Shown piece after piece: positions 28,304 through 41,235 of a stretch of DNA of 64,000 bases. Location: NCBI RefSeq assembly GCF_014805685.1, contig NC_060887.1, forward strand, positions 31,085,963 through 31,149,962. Reading direction: 5' to 3'. The position numbers and the translations under genes were made by a program. This stretch comes from Silurus meridionalis. Taxonomy: Eukaryota > Chordata > Actinopteri > Siluriformes > Siluridae. Every line of letters begins with the position of its first letter. The stretch's first letter is position 1. Below the pieces are notes generated by a model, which worked only from the letters and a program-made list of their open reading frames with translations, had not been told where the DNA came from and made no database searches.

Positions 28304-30170
28304 CATGGTATTAGAGATACTTTGATTTTGACTGATGAAAGGAAACCAAAGGACCAGGAAAAACCCACGCAAACACAAAGCATGCATCTACATGTATAAT
28401 AACCTTACCTGACAGCTTAATTTCATTTTAATATTTTGACCCTTCATTCAATCCACATCATTGGCCATGCTTGCTTTAGGTTAATAAATCATTATATGTT
28501 CAGAACTATACATGCTGGTACAGGGGAGTTGTGAATGAGTGTAAGCATTTGCTTCTTGATAATGTGGTATCTAATCGAGTATATACATGCCAGTGATTTT
28601 TTAGAAAACATGAACAAATTAATGTTTTAGACATAAGTCTTGGCACTATTGTCTAAAACATCGATTTACTTATTATTTTTTTATATGAATTAATTTTTTT
28701 ATGATGCTGTAGTAAGCATATTTCACATAAAGGTTTTACCTGTTGTTTTGATCTTAACATATCTAGTTCATGGTATTAATGGTTCTCAGGGAAAATGTGG
28801 ATAGTTGATGAACATATGATGATTCACTGAATCAGCAAATGTGGACGATGATGAGGATTGTACGAAGGGTCAAAATATTAAGATGCAGTGAAGCTGATTT
28901 GCTAATAAGGAATCCTACAAGGAGTAGGAATTGCAGTCTATGGAAACTGTATTTACAATTAACATGCATAAAATATGCTCATGTAATGGCATGTGAGTGT
29001 AATGAATAAATTATATAATGTGAAATAAACATCTAGCAGGTTTCTTTATCTTACATACTGTATGTTATACCATAATCTGTACATAACAGCTGGAACCAGT
29101 TCACACAGCATTGGCAATTACTAGTTTGACAGTTGTATCTTATTACATGTAAAATAACAAAATCTCTTGACAATGTTAATTAAGTATATTATATCAATAC
29201 TCCATTTTGATGTAGCCAATGGTTTGATGTTACATTTCTTTACCCTTACTGGCTCACTTAGCAGTATTTAGTTTGAAGAGTGTCCTGTTATGTAAACTTT
29301 GTTTAATCAACAAGTGTAAAATATTTAAATAAGCACAAGCTGTGAAAATTAAAGGTGCTACTGTTCGCTGTCATTTATGGAAAATTGGATAGAACATAAT
29401 ATATGCATTACATATCTTTGTAAACACATACTGTATGTATGCCTAACTAGTGAAGGGTAATATAGACATGTTCATAAATTTGCAATTCTTTAATGTATTT
29501 TATTTAAAACTAAAGGGTTCATTACGCTGAAATTAGTAAACACATACAGTAAACATGATCATGATAATTTTATTAAGTATTAAGTCAGTTTCGATTACAT
29601 TTGCATATTTGAGCGATGTATTGTATATAATAGTAGCTCACTTACACGTAGTCACAGAATCTATGTACCCATGTACCTCACACATCCTGGAATAAAAAAA
29701 AATTATAATAAAGTACAATACCAAAGAGGCCAAAAAAACTCAAATTGTGAGCATGAGCAAAAGGTTTAGTGGTGAGTTTTATATGTGGGTTAATGTTTAG
29801 GAATGCTGTCCTATTTTTCTTACTGAGTGTCTTGGGACAAGGTCACATGCTAGAGTGAGACATTATGGAACCCGGTGGCAGTAATGCAATAAGAATAAGG
29901 CTTCCCAGGAACATCTCGGCTGTATGAACTTAGTGCACCAGCCTGAATCAATATTCAGATACTGTATATAATAGAAGTAATACATTCTAAATCCTGAGGC
30001 ATGGCATGTGCACTCTTGGCATTGCATAACATGTCAGACCTGCATTTTTACTCCTCTTCAAATCCAACTCTGTTATTGATACTAAAGAGGATTCTTGGAT
30101 GGAATATAACCAGATTAACCATCTTAAAGTGTATTGCAAAAAGAAATCTTTAACTGAATAAAATGATTAC
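28299..30170. other. AT-rich, no gene seen
   Basis: 28320-28390 is a short minus-strand fragment of the teleost repeat. 28537-28690 resembles 26030-26160. No coding or structured feature otherwise. Confidence 0.5.
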
Positions 30171-30177
30171 TGTAGAT

Positions 30178-30266
30178 GAATTAATAAATAAATGTGTGAA
30201 TAAATAAATGTGTGAATGGATGAATGAATAAATGAATGAATGAATAATGAACAAGTGAATAAATGA
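30178..30266. repeat. Imperfect (GAAT/AAAT)n repeat
   Basis: Runs of 'aataaatg' and 'aatgaatg', of the kind that forms the 3' tail of the teleost interspersed repeat. Confidence 0.85.
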
Positions 30267-30443
30267 GAAGAGAAAGATAGCCTATATCAACTGTCTTACC
30301 ACATCACATGCAAACTTGTACTCTTCTTTTAAAACAAAAACTTTGTTGAGAGTTGAGAGATCATGAGGAAAATGGAAATGTAATTAAGCCATGACTTATT
30401 TATAACCTGACAACAACAATTGCCAGAATGTGCAGGTAATCTT

Positions 30444-30485
30444 CCTTCTCTCTCTCTCTCTCTCTCTCACTCTCTCTCTCTCTTT

Positions 30486-30549
<64 letters not shown>
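30444..30549. repeat. Compound (TC)n(CA)n microsatellite
   Basis: TC to about 30487, then a pure CA run to 30549. Confidence 0.95.
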
Positions 30550-30550
<1 letters not shown>

Positions 30551-32145
30551 CATATGCAGAAAGCGAGAAAGTGATACTCCCTCTAATTTGTCTTTCTTGC
30601 TCATCCTTCCTAAGAGACTGATGGTATTAATAATTTCACCCCTGTGAAGTCCAAACTTTTAATGATTTCCAGCTTGGCAAGGCATCTCAAGTAATAGATA
30701 GGGCTTCACTAGCAATCTTTAATGATTAAATTTGTCAGAAGGAAGAGTTTCCTTTTTTTTTCTACAGGAAGAAAAAAGTAAATGTGTGCAATTATGAGAA
30801 ATTCCCAGTCTGTCATAGAACAGTCATATGCTCTAATCATTACACTAATGATTTACCCATTTGTTTCTTTTTTTATCTTAAACTCTTTGTTCTGTTTGAT
30901 TCATATAATAAAATTAAAAGTAATTACCACAGTAAAATGTCTAAAGCATAAATAATCTTTTTATTAAAGTTTGATGAATATAGCAGGTGTCTCTACATGT
31001 CACTGTTTGTCTCAAAATCTCACCAGATTAATAACTAAATTCATATTTTGTTGTCTGGATATCACTGTAAAGATAAACAATCATTGAATAGTGTGAATTT
31101 GTACATTTGAAATTCAAAACGCTGGCAGATGGCCCAAGATTTGTGATGAATTCATCTAATTAAGGGCTATTACTTATCAGATGGTTCAGAGTGCAACATT
31201 AATCATACTTAAAAAACTGTGAAGGGATGTAAATTTGGTCTTGCTCATAGAAATGCAAATAAAAGCGAGTTATCACACGATCAAACATGAGAGCACTCAC
31301 ATCTTAAGTGTTGGCCAAGATGTTAAGAGTGAACACAATTACAATAGGAAGATTGCATCATCAACTCAACTGAACTGAATAGATGTTTCCAGTTTTGTAC
31401 ATTTTTTTCCTCATCAGGGATGTAATTTTATTGTGCATAACCACAATGCAAACAATATCAAATACAGTGAAACTGTCCTAGAATGATTAATATTTTACCT
31501 GCCCAAAATGATCTTCACTCAAACTATAATTTGGTGAATTTTATTTTTAAGATTTAATATCTGTGCTATAACTTATGAATTATGAATTTATGAATTACTT
31601 ACTTACTAGGTTCAAATGGTTCAATTAGCTGTCACAATTGAGGAGCCACAGATTGTATAGCCATAAAACAACTAGGACCCATCATTACAACTTTCCTTTT
31701 ATAGCTTACCGTTATGGCAAGGCAAGAAGGAGACTTGGTTAGATGAATCCTGACACGTTGCTCTGAGGATATGTAGGAACTGTGAACTGTAGGAGCTGCG
31801 AGTATTTTTAATCATAAGCAAGTTCCAGTTGTTATCTCTCTGAATAATTCAGCTTTATCTGACTCCAACTGGTTGAGATCTTCAATCGAGAGGGAAAGTG
31901 AGTATGACAGTTGTGGTGCCTCAAGAGAAATGCGTTAAATGTCAAAAGGGCCGATAAGGATTTATATGTTAAGCAGTCTATTATTGTGTCAAAATATCAC
32001 AGTTCTGTCACATAAGCTTTTTGTTTACTTGGTGTTTTTCCTGACATCCACCCTGGTCACACATCTTGATCATTCATAATCATCTAAATCTATAACTGTA
32101 TAATCCCACAATTTTGTTGCAGCAAAAGAAAAAATAATTTCTGTT
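30550..32145. other. No gene; candidate conserved blocks
   Basis: 30640-30760 and 31100-31330 have low homopolymer content and dense transcription-factor-like words (see findings). No coding sequence is supported. Confidence 0.4.
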
Positions 32146-32149
32146 TTCA

Positions 32150-32235
32150 GTCTGGCGCCTCTGAAGGTTTTTTTTTCTCATGTCATCTGAAGGAGGCTTT
32201 CTTTGCCACTGTTGCTTCTGGCTTGCTCATTAGTG
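32150..32235 (+). repeat. Fragment of teleost interspersed repeat
   Basis: 'ttctcatgtcatctgaagga' with 'tttgccactgttgcttctgg' and 'cttgctcattagtgatc' matches a widespread teleost repeat. Its tail, inverted, appears at 61327-61420. Confidence 0.65.
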
Positions 32236-32264
32236 ATCTACATCTACATACAGCCCAGTCTCAA

Positions 32265-32840
32265 GGCATTTCGTGATATAGTCACAAATTGTAATCTAAG
32301 TCACTTTCTAGTTAATGTATTTCAGTAGGTAGTATTTTTGGTGCCTTTGCCAAAGTTTCTTTCTGCCACTGGATACCACAGATGCTGTATTGTTTTTTTC
32401 GCATTTGTTATTGAGCCTTTAGGCACCATTACTCAACATTTAAGCAGGAGGTTTTTCCTTGTTTTTATTGCTTTTTATTCGGTAAGCTACTCGCTATTAC
32501 AAACCATCAGTGGTCAGTGGTTTCTTCTAGTCAAAATACAGTAAATATATTCTCCCTGTTAATTAAGGAGACTGTGTTAATTAGAGACACACACATTTAT
32601 TACAGTATAACCCTAACACTTAACCTAACCGTATATTTTCTGCCTAATTCTCTGATAAAATAGGGAAAGAAAATTACCTTTGGCATTTCTGTCAGCATTA
32701 CCCATGATCCTCTGCCCCCGTTGCTACAGTATCGAGACGACGGCAGACGAATTCGGTCATGCTGAGTGACACGAAAAAGAGGGAAATTTCTGTTAACATG
32801 AATCAATAGAATATATTTCGTGACCATATCATGAAATGCC
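32265..32840. mobile_element. Inverted-repeat-bounded element, 576 bp
   Basis: The ends 'ggcatttcgtgatatagtca' and (inverted) 'ggcatttcatgatatggtca' match at 19 of 21 positions. No transposase is seen inside; open frames (32338-32544 +, 32600-32842 -) have no recognisable domain. It is probably a MITE of unassigned superfamily. The target duplication is not clear. Confidence 0.6.
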
Positions 32841-33004
32841 ATAAGACTGTGTTGCTACATCAGGATATCTCCTGATTTATTTGAAATCAAATATTTAATC
32901 TTTGCTATCTGTGTGTAGATTATTTATTATATTAATTTTGTTTTTTACTATTTTTTATGCTAACCAATTGAAATCCGAGCCTCAGATATAGTAGTGCAAA
33001 AGGT

Positions 33005-33295
33005 ATCATTACTGCTTCATACAGTTCTTCCAGGATCCTGAATTCTCCTGTTATAGGTATGGATTTGACCCAGGTTCTCTGGAGATTTTTACGATGTTCC
33101 CCCCTGTTCAGTATATCATATTAGGTGGATTGGTTTGTCTTAATTGCCCCTAGGTGCAAGTAAATGTTGTCAGCATGCATGGTACCTGAAATAGACTGAC
33201 ATCACATTCAGGGTGTTCCCACACCATTCACAATATTCATGAGGCTCTTGATCCTCGCTAATCCTGACCAGGATAAAATAGTTATTGAAGTAAAA
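33005..33295 (+). repeat. Teleost interspersed repeat, old copy
   Basis: 'tggatttgacccaggttctc', 'cttaattgcccctaggtgca', 'tcctgaccaggataaaatag' in the canonical order on the plus strand. Confidence 0.7.
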
Positions 33296-33299
33296 AAAA

Positions 33300-35022
33300 A
33301 TGTAATGCTTATCCATGCATCCTGTTATTGTTGGTTCTAGGATGGCATTTAGGGCTGCATTTAGGGCTATTTTTTCACCTATCTTTCACTTAAATGTTAT
33401 TGTGCCACATATTACCTAAAGAGAAGCATAGCTCAGTAAATTAATGACTTGATTCAACCCCTGAAGGACTTACTATTTAGCTAATCAGAGTTGGAAAACA
33501 GTAATCTGCACAGTGCCGAGGCTCTGCAAAACAAACAATTTATACCCCTGTCTTAGAACTATGGGCCTAAAGCTTCCTGATCCCACATGTGTCACTTCTG
33601 ACCGCTCGGTCAATAGCTGAATTATGTTTTTGAGGAAAAACTCAATGTGAACAAATGACCCATTGCCATTTGGCCACCCATTTAACATTTTTAATTTACC
33701 CAACTTGTTATGGATTGCTAGAGACTTTCCCTGTGGGAAAGAAATACGCAAGCATTTTTTTTTTCCTCTTTGTTTCTTTAATTAGCAGGAAAACTAACAG
33801 TGTCAGCTCAGTTTCAAAGAACAGAATACATAAAATTAAATTGAAAGGTCACAGGCAGCCGATTGCTTCCAGCTGGCTACAATAGACTTGTTCTTTTTAA
33901 CATGAAACAAGTAGGAAGGCATAGTAGGATACTTGTCACATCCTGGAGTGGAAGATTCCATCAGGTGCAATAAACCATCATTAGACTAGTGTATCTAGAC
34001 ACCCTCTTAAGGTATATACAGTGGCTTGCATTTTGCAGTGGGTTGCAAAAAAAAAAAAGAATGAAAGGATGATGATGATGGACCTTATGTAACACTGTTT
34101 GTGGCTAGTAGCAGTAAGACAGGAAATGGCACCCCAGTGGCTAATGCACTAGATTCAATAGCAATAGCAGATATTGTGCATACTGGCATGGTCAGAATTG
34201 TTTTCAGTTCACCTTAATTTCAAAATAATGAGCTTCTTACATGCTGGAACTTCCTCATAATACGATATGAATTTACTTCAAATTAGTTTTATTTCTTTTT
34301 TTTTCAAGTCGAATTGCTTCATTGAACCTTTAAGAATTTGTTGATTAAATACAATACAAATCGTCTCTCCATTGTATTTTAAAAGAATACAAACAAAGAG
34401 ATAAATAAAAAAAAAAAATATATCTAAAAAAAAGTCCAAGTTTCACCAATTAATAAGTGACAGACCCAAAATATGCGTAGTTGTCACCTCCTCTCACTGT
34501 ACGCAACATTTTTGGGATCCTTCATACAATCTCATGACTCATAACACTACTAAGTCTATGATTCAACCTCTTTACAAGTCCTTATCTCTAGAGAACTCTC
34601 TCCAGAGACTTCTTTCATTGGTGTAATTAACAGTGTAGGCCAAATTCATACAGTAACACCCTCAGCTTTCTGTCTCTATGTACTGTATGTATACGTGTGC
34701 TTTCTTTTTCCACATTCATGGGGTTTCGTAGTTACCAACATTGATTTTGAATATAAATAAATTTGCACTTTGACTTACTCCAACACGTCTTTTGCTGTAG
34801 TTCTCTTCCAAAGCTGTTCTCCCAAAGCTGTAGCGGTTCTTCCAAGAACTATTGTGCACTCATATTTTGCCTATTGCCAGAAACACTTCTACAGCAATTA
34901 CATGAAAAGCAAGGATATGACTGCTTACGTCCTTAAATGATTTAAAAGGAACTATCATGTGCTTATACCCCTTGATCATAGGTACTATTCCAGCTCCCTA
35001 ATTCAATTCAAAATTAAATTTT

Positions 35023-35025
<3 letters not shown>
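33300..35025. other. AT-rich, no gene; possible conserved block near 33770-33890
   Basis: 33770-33890 has 'ttctttaattagcaggaaaa' and 'ctaacagtgtcagctcagtt', which look constrained by composition only. A minus-strand 88-codon frame at 33485-33751 encodes nothing recognisable. Confidence 0.4.

Positions 35026-35027
<2 letters not shown>

Positions 35028-35070
<43 letters not shown>
35028..35070. repeat. (TA)n microsatellite
   Basis: Pure TA run. Confidence 0.95.
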
Positions 35071-35072
<2 letters not shown>

Positions 35073-35387
35073 CTTCAATCAGCTTCTATTTTCTTCTTTT
35101 CCTTCTAATGAACTCATTTCTAATCCTGTCCATCCTCATTCTGCAGCATTCTGCCACCTTCAGCTCCGCCTTCTGTCTTTTTGTCAATGCTTTCAATCAT
35201 CTTCTTTAGAGTAGCAGAGCCTTACCAACCATCCTGTACATTTTGACAGTTTATATTTCTCAATGCCAAATGACTCGTGCCATGTTCCTTAATATTGCCT
35301 GTGAATAGTCTTTTTTTGCTTGTGGCATTGACTACCTGTGAATCAACCATTGCCTGCATGACCTCCACAAAGTAGTGAAAAAAAAGT

Positions 35388-35389
<2 letters not shown>

Positions 35390-35419
<30 letters not shown>
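35390..35419. repeat. (CT)n microsatellite
   Basis: Pure CT run of 30 bp. Confidence 0.95.
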
Positions 35420-35422
<3 letters not shown>

Positions 35423-35454
35423 TCTGTTATCACAGTGTGAATAGTAGCCATAAA

Positions 35455-35615
35455 CACCTGGCTTGAAGTGGGAATACACCCTTGATGAGATACATGCATA
35501 TACACACTCATTCAGTCTTAGGGCAACTTAGCATAGCCAATCCAGACAGCAGTATGTTATCAGTAATATAGGCTCAGGATTCAAACATGGACCATGGAGG
35601 TTTGAGGCAAAAATG
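35455..35615 (-). repeat. Teleost interspersed repeat, old copy
   Basis: On the plus strand 'cattcagtcttagggcaact', 'tagcatagccaatccagaca' and 'ctcaggattcaaacatggac' match the repeat in reverse orientation. Confidence 0.6.
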
Positions 35616-35674
35616 TGTCTTTATATGAATATTCATGGCAATGTTTGTGTAAATGAAAAGGTATTCATATATTA

Positions 35675-35678
<4 letters not shown>

Positions 35679-35742
<64 letters not shown>
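35679..35742. repeat. (TA)n microsatellite
   Basis: Pure TA run. Confidence 0.95.
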
Positions 35743-35746
<4 letters not shown>

Positions 35747-37175
35747 AAATAAATAAATATATAAATAAATACTATTATAAAAAATTTTGTGTTGCAGGGC
35801 AAAGAAATACAGCAAAGCTGTAATGACCTCCGTGATTCCACCTCCTGCTTCTTTTGAAATTACACAAATGCAGATGCACTCACTTTTCAGTCAATGCATG
35901 CTTCAAAATGAGAAGTCTTTAGAGAAATCTATATTATATTACAAAGGAAGAACTAGGGCATGTTTTCTATGTTTTTTTGCTTGGAGTCTGCTGTATTGTT
36001 GTGCTGTCATTAAAGCACTCTTATTATAATACAACACAACAGGCCGTGTTGTTTATGCAGTCGATGCTTTTGGATGATTGATAAGATTTACTTTAGAGGT
36101 CTAAGTGGTGGTTTCTCTGACTTGTAGCACTTAACTTGAATAGGCAGCAAGGCTGTGTCCAGCTCTGCATTAATCTGGCTCAGTTTGTTCCATACATAAA
36201 TTATTAAATTTAATCTGTTTTAGTCCAGATGGTGACAGAACAGAATCAGTAAATTGCCCATATTGTAAATCAAGCATACTGTAGATGGAGTTGTGGGTCA
36301 GTTTGAGTTATAAGCCCAAGCTCTCCAAACACTAACTAATTACTTCCAGTATGTACAAAAATACATCTACAGACAGATCAAATACAAATTTATTCTGGTT
36401 AGCTGTCTAGACAAAAACAAACATTAGATTCACAAGATCTTTGCCCACAGTAAAATGCTTAAATGTTCAAAGAGTTTCAGACTGATAAATGTAAATATTA
36501 AGTGTTTTAAGTAAAAATTGTGCAAAAGTGTATCATCCTCCATGACTTTACCAAAGAGGAGAAAAACGCTTTTCATAATTTTCGCAAAGCAGCTGGAGAC
36601 TTTAGTGTATAAAGGCTTCTAATCCTGCATTACCTTAGTCAGAGCTAGTAATGGCGCAACCATGAACAATAATAAGTGCCCTGAGAAAAATACAATCACC
36701 TGTGGAGTAATAAGTTAGGGTTAGCCATGTACACTATGAAGAAATCAGCACATCAGTCAAAATGGATGCAAGACTGGTGGCTTGATTGAATAAGCTCCAT
36801 GATGCCTTATATCAAGAGGGAAAAAAACAGTACATTTTAAGGAACTATTGTACCTGTGGAAAAAGAAATAGCTTGATGTAATCACTGGCAATTACATAAA
36901 TTAAAATTTCGGGATGAAGGGTATTATTATTACTATTATTATTTTTTTATTATTATTGTTATTATTAGTGTAACCGCTGTGTTTCAGTATAGTTGAAAAG
37001 TCATCGAAAAGTCAGCATCCTTTGAATTCATCTAGATAGAGAGCCTAACTTAATTTGCATAATTAGTAATCCGATGTACATAAGGAAATTGTGAATAGGT
37101 ACAATGCAGATATTATTAATTATCTGACTGTGCAGCTTAAATAAATAGCGGCTTGTTAAATTGGATATTACATGA
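35743..37175. other. No supported gene
   Basis: A plus-strand frame at 35787-36029 follows an acceptor-like 'ttttgtgttgcag' but has no recognisable domain. 36540-36660 has balanced composition with bicoid-like 'ctaatcc' and could be a conserved block. An imperfect (TTA)n lies at 36925-36970. Confidence 0.4.
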
Positions 37176-37176
37176 A

Positions 37177-38034
<858 letters not shown>

Positions 38035-38089
<55 letters not shown>
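38035..38089. repeat. (TG)n microsatellite
   Basis: Pure TG run. Confidence 0.95.
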
Positions 38090-38092
<3 letters not shown>

Positions 38093-40555
38093 AAAAAACA
38101 AATAAACTCATATGTGAAAATGGTGCTCATTAAGTCTCGAATGCATGCTGTGTTATAGAAATAACCATTTCAACCCTTGTGGATCTGTTCATAACTTAAG
38201 CCAGGAAGCAAGTTGGAAAAATCATCTCCCTTTCCTCACATCCTGACCACCACATATTTGAACTCTTTCCCCCAGGCAGGTACAGATCAATGTGCACCTA
38301 AAGCACCAGGTGCTGGTTTCATAGTATTTCATGCTGTCTACACGGCATAAAGCCAGTAAAGGTTTAATCCTTTTCACGCATGTGATAACTACGCTACTGT
38401 CAGCAATGTGCAACAAAGTGCAATACCTTGTACTTACTGTGCAACCCCCTCTTCTTTGATACAGTTCTGGGTATATTACCACTGTTATTTGCATCACTGT
38501 CTGGTAACACCTTGTTAAAGTATGTCACATATTGACATTCATTCTTGGCTGATTAGTGAATAGAGGAAATACAGAATTTGGCGATATAACAGCTTATTAT
38601 TTCTTAATTTTGTGCTCCCAGATTGTATTGTACATTCTCCCTGCTTGTCATTAATGCTGCTGAATATTAACTTATGTATTTGTTGCATATATATCCTTAT
38701 TTACAGACAAGAAATTATATTTTATTTTTTAATCTGATAATTCTTTAGTGTGCTTCTTGCAGTAATAGTAGTAATCTAGTAATAATCATAAATGCTTGTG
38801 GTATTTGCTTTTTGGCTCATTTGCTAATGAACTCAAACCAACATGATGTAGTGACAAAGTAATTATTGTGGATTGCAAACCCTGCTGTTTCTGCCATTGT
38901 GATATGCAGCTGAAAATGCTTTATTTCTACTGGTTTACCACTGTTTTTATTGTAACATATTGAAATATGTTTTCCTCAGGTGGAAGATTTGTTTTAACAT
39001 TCAAACAATAGCTGGACATTAGACCATCGACAGGAAGATAAATCAACTTAAGAAAGACTAAGCTGAAGTCTAAAGGCCAGTAATGATGATAAAGCAGCAC
39101 AGAGCTGTGGAAGTTTTGTATAGTGTCGTTTATGCTAATTCTGCAGGAGCACTAATAAAAACAAACAAGACCTGTCTGTGGATGAACACTGGGGTGTCTG
39201 AGTTAATTCATTGTATGTTATTAAATATATCAATATAGTACATAGAATAAAGAGTCCTTAATATCTAAAGAGGAAGACAAATTAAGGCCAGTTCTCAATA
39301 CGTCCTCAATGTGTTCAATGCAAGTGCTGCACAATCTATAATTTTGTTAGTTCTGTAAAAATCGTGTTCTTAAATGCTTTCTCTTAATATAGTTGGGCCT
39401 GTTGTCTTGGCTAAAATGTTGGTTCAACAAGGAACAACCTATAAATGAAATACATGAATATTAATGAATGCAATTAATGAAATTACAACTATATTAAATT
39501 AAAACAAAGCGTATATCAATTTATTTTTAATTTTAGATTTTCTTCCAGCTCATTTATCTTATAATTATCATACAAGTGTAATAGCTGCACTCAAAATGAA
39601 TAACTATCTGACCTGTTTAATGGTTCGGCTATGTGAAACTGAAGTAAACTCACAGTATTGAATTGTAGCTTTCAGCAGGATAATTACCTCGAAACCTTAT
39701 TAAAATCAATACTTAAATGTTTTAACCAGTAGATTCAATTAGATTGAATTAGTGATTTAATTTGTGTCAGTGTCTGTATTTGAAACCTACTAAAATAGTT
39801 TCAATGGCCTGAATTCAAATATTCATGTAAAATGTTTTATATAGATAACTGCCTGAGATATACTGTACAAGTGTCTCCAACTACAATACAGGATCATCTT
39901 AGCTTATCATAATTGTCTCAGGTGCATCAAATATTTTATTTATTTCAAAATTATGAATGTGCTGCTCATAGTAAAATAATATTTTTTAAATATCTTTATT
40001 TTTACTTTCATTTTACTACATTTTATTGCATAATATCTTACATTTACTCTAAAACTAAATTCCGGAAAACTCGCTTTACTTTGGCGTGAAATACATTCCG
40101 TTAAATCATAACCTGTCACAATCTCAACTCCACCATTCTTATGAGTGTGTGTGTTTTGAATCACTGTGTGCATGTAACAATAGAAAAACTTTATATTCTT
40201 TAAAAAGATATAAAGCACAGGAGAATGTATCACTGAATTGCATTAATTAATTAATTAATCTTATAATTATTCGGTGATTTAAAAGCAGTTTCTTTGTACC
40301 TTTACTCAAATAGAAATGTAAAAGGAGTACCTTTATTGCAGTAAAATTTAAACAGAATATTTTTATTTAGGAATTGTACAGTACAGGAATGAAATAATTG
40401 AGTGTATCTTTTGTGATATCATTTTATATTCATTAATCATATCATATCATTTTTTTTAACTAAATTTCACTTAAGTACATACTCATATCCTCTAAGTATA
40501 TTTATATCACAATTCCAAATCACACTTTGCACCAGAATACAATGTTTTTTAATTT
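38090..40555. other. AT-rich, no gene; possible conserved block 38265-38430
   Basis: 38265-38430 has balanced composition ('ctacacggcataaagccagt', 'taatccttttcacgcatgtg'). The remainder is low complexity AT-rich sequence with no coding signal. Confidence 0.4.
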
Positions 40556-40559
40556 CTCA

Positions 40560-40918
40560 TATTTGGCACGCTCCTGTTTCCAAACCAGCAGTTTCATTTT
40601 AATGGCTCTGTTGTGCACATTTCACAAGATAGGCAGCGGTAATAAATGATACAGCCATTGTGATAATTATACAGTGCAATTCTGTTCATCTTAACACTGA
40701 ACGAATTTGGCACGGTCACACAGCCACACAATGTATTGTCTTGTTTTAGATGATTTCATTTTTCTCCTCAAAAGGAATACATTTTGCCCACATCGGTGTG
40801 TCTCAGCCTCTTTCATACACATGTCGCTATTGATTTCGGGGGGTTGCAGCAAATGGAGGGAATGAGGACATTTAAATGTGACAAGTGATGTGCTGAGAAA
40901 CTTGTGTGACATGCAGAG
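40560..40918. other. Candidate conserved non-coding block
   Basis: A 350-bp block of balanced composition between AT-rich DNA and a (CA)n tract. It contains 'gccattgtgataattataca' (Sox-like and homeodomain-like words) and 'tttagatgatttcatttttc'. There is no ORF with a domain. The call rests on appearance only. Confidence 0.3.

Positions 40919-40981
<63 letters not shown>
40919..40981. repeat. (CA)n microsatellite
   Basis: Pure CA run of about 62 bp. Confidence 0.95.
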
Positions 40982-40982
<1 letters not shown>

Positions 40983-40984
40983 CA

Positions 40985-41235
40985 GCAGCCATGATGACTG
41001 TGGCTTGCTGCTCTTTCCACTAGCTGAATCATTACCATAATACCAAGGTTTCATGCCAAAACAGCAAAGAAGACCTTCCTCAGACTTGATGTGACAAATG
41101 GGTCAAAGGGTTTTTAAATTGTGTGCAACTGCGCCATTGCCGTCCTGCATCACAGCCATGCACAGGCCTGACAGCAAATTCTAATTAATGGAAATCGGAT
41201 GCTTGAAATGAACTCCCACCACTTAACACAGAAAG
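40985..41235. other. Candidate conserved non-coding block
   Basis: Low in simple repeats; includes 'gacaaatgggtcaaagggtt', 'gcaactgcgccattgccgtc' and 'aaattctaattaatggaaat'. Adjacent to the block at 40560-40918 across the microsatellite. Confidence 0.3.

Noticed and set aside
30420..30647. (HT)n, (VC)n or (SL)n frames over CA/GT/TC runs here and at 24236-24634, 40872-41054, 54433-54618 and 62506-62832
   Set aside because: Microsatellite translations without domain or splice support.
33485..33751. 88-codon minus-strand frame
   Set aside because: No domain, no start context or splice partner; overlaps a plus-strand frame of similar quality.
35787..36029. Exon after 'gttgcag'
   Set aside because: Acceptor-like site only; no donor with a continuing frame, no domain, adjacent to a (TA)n tract.
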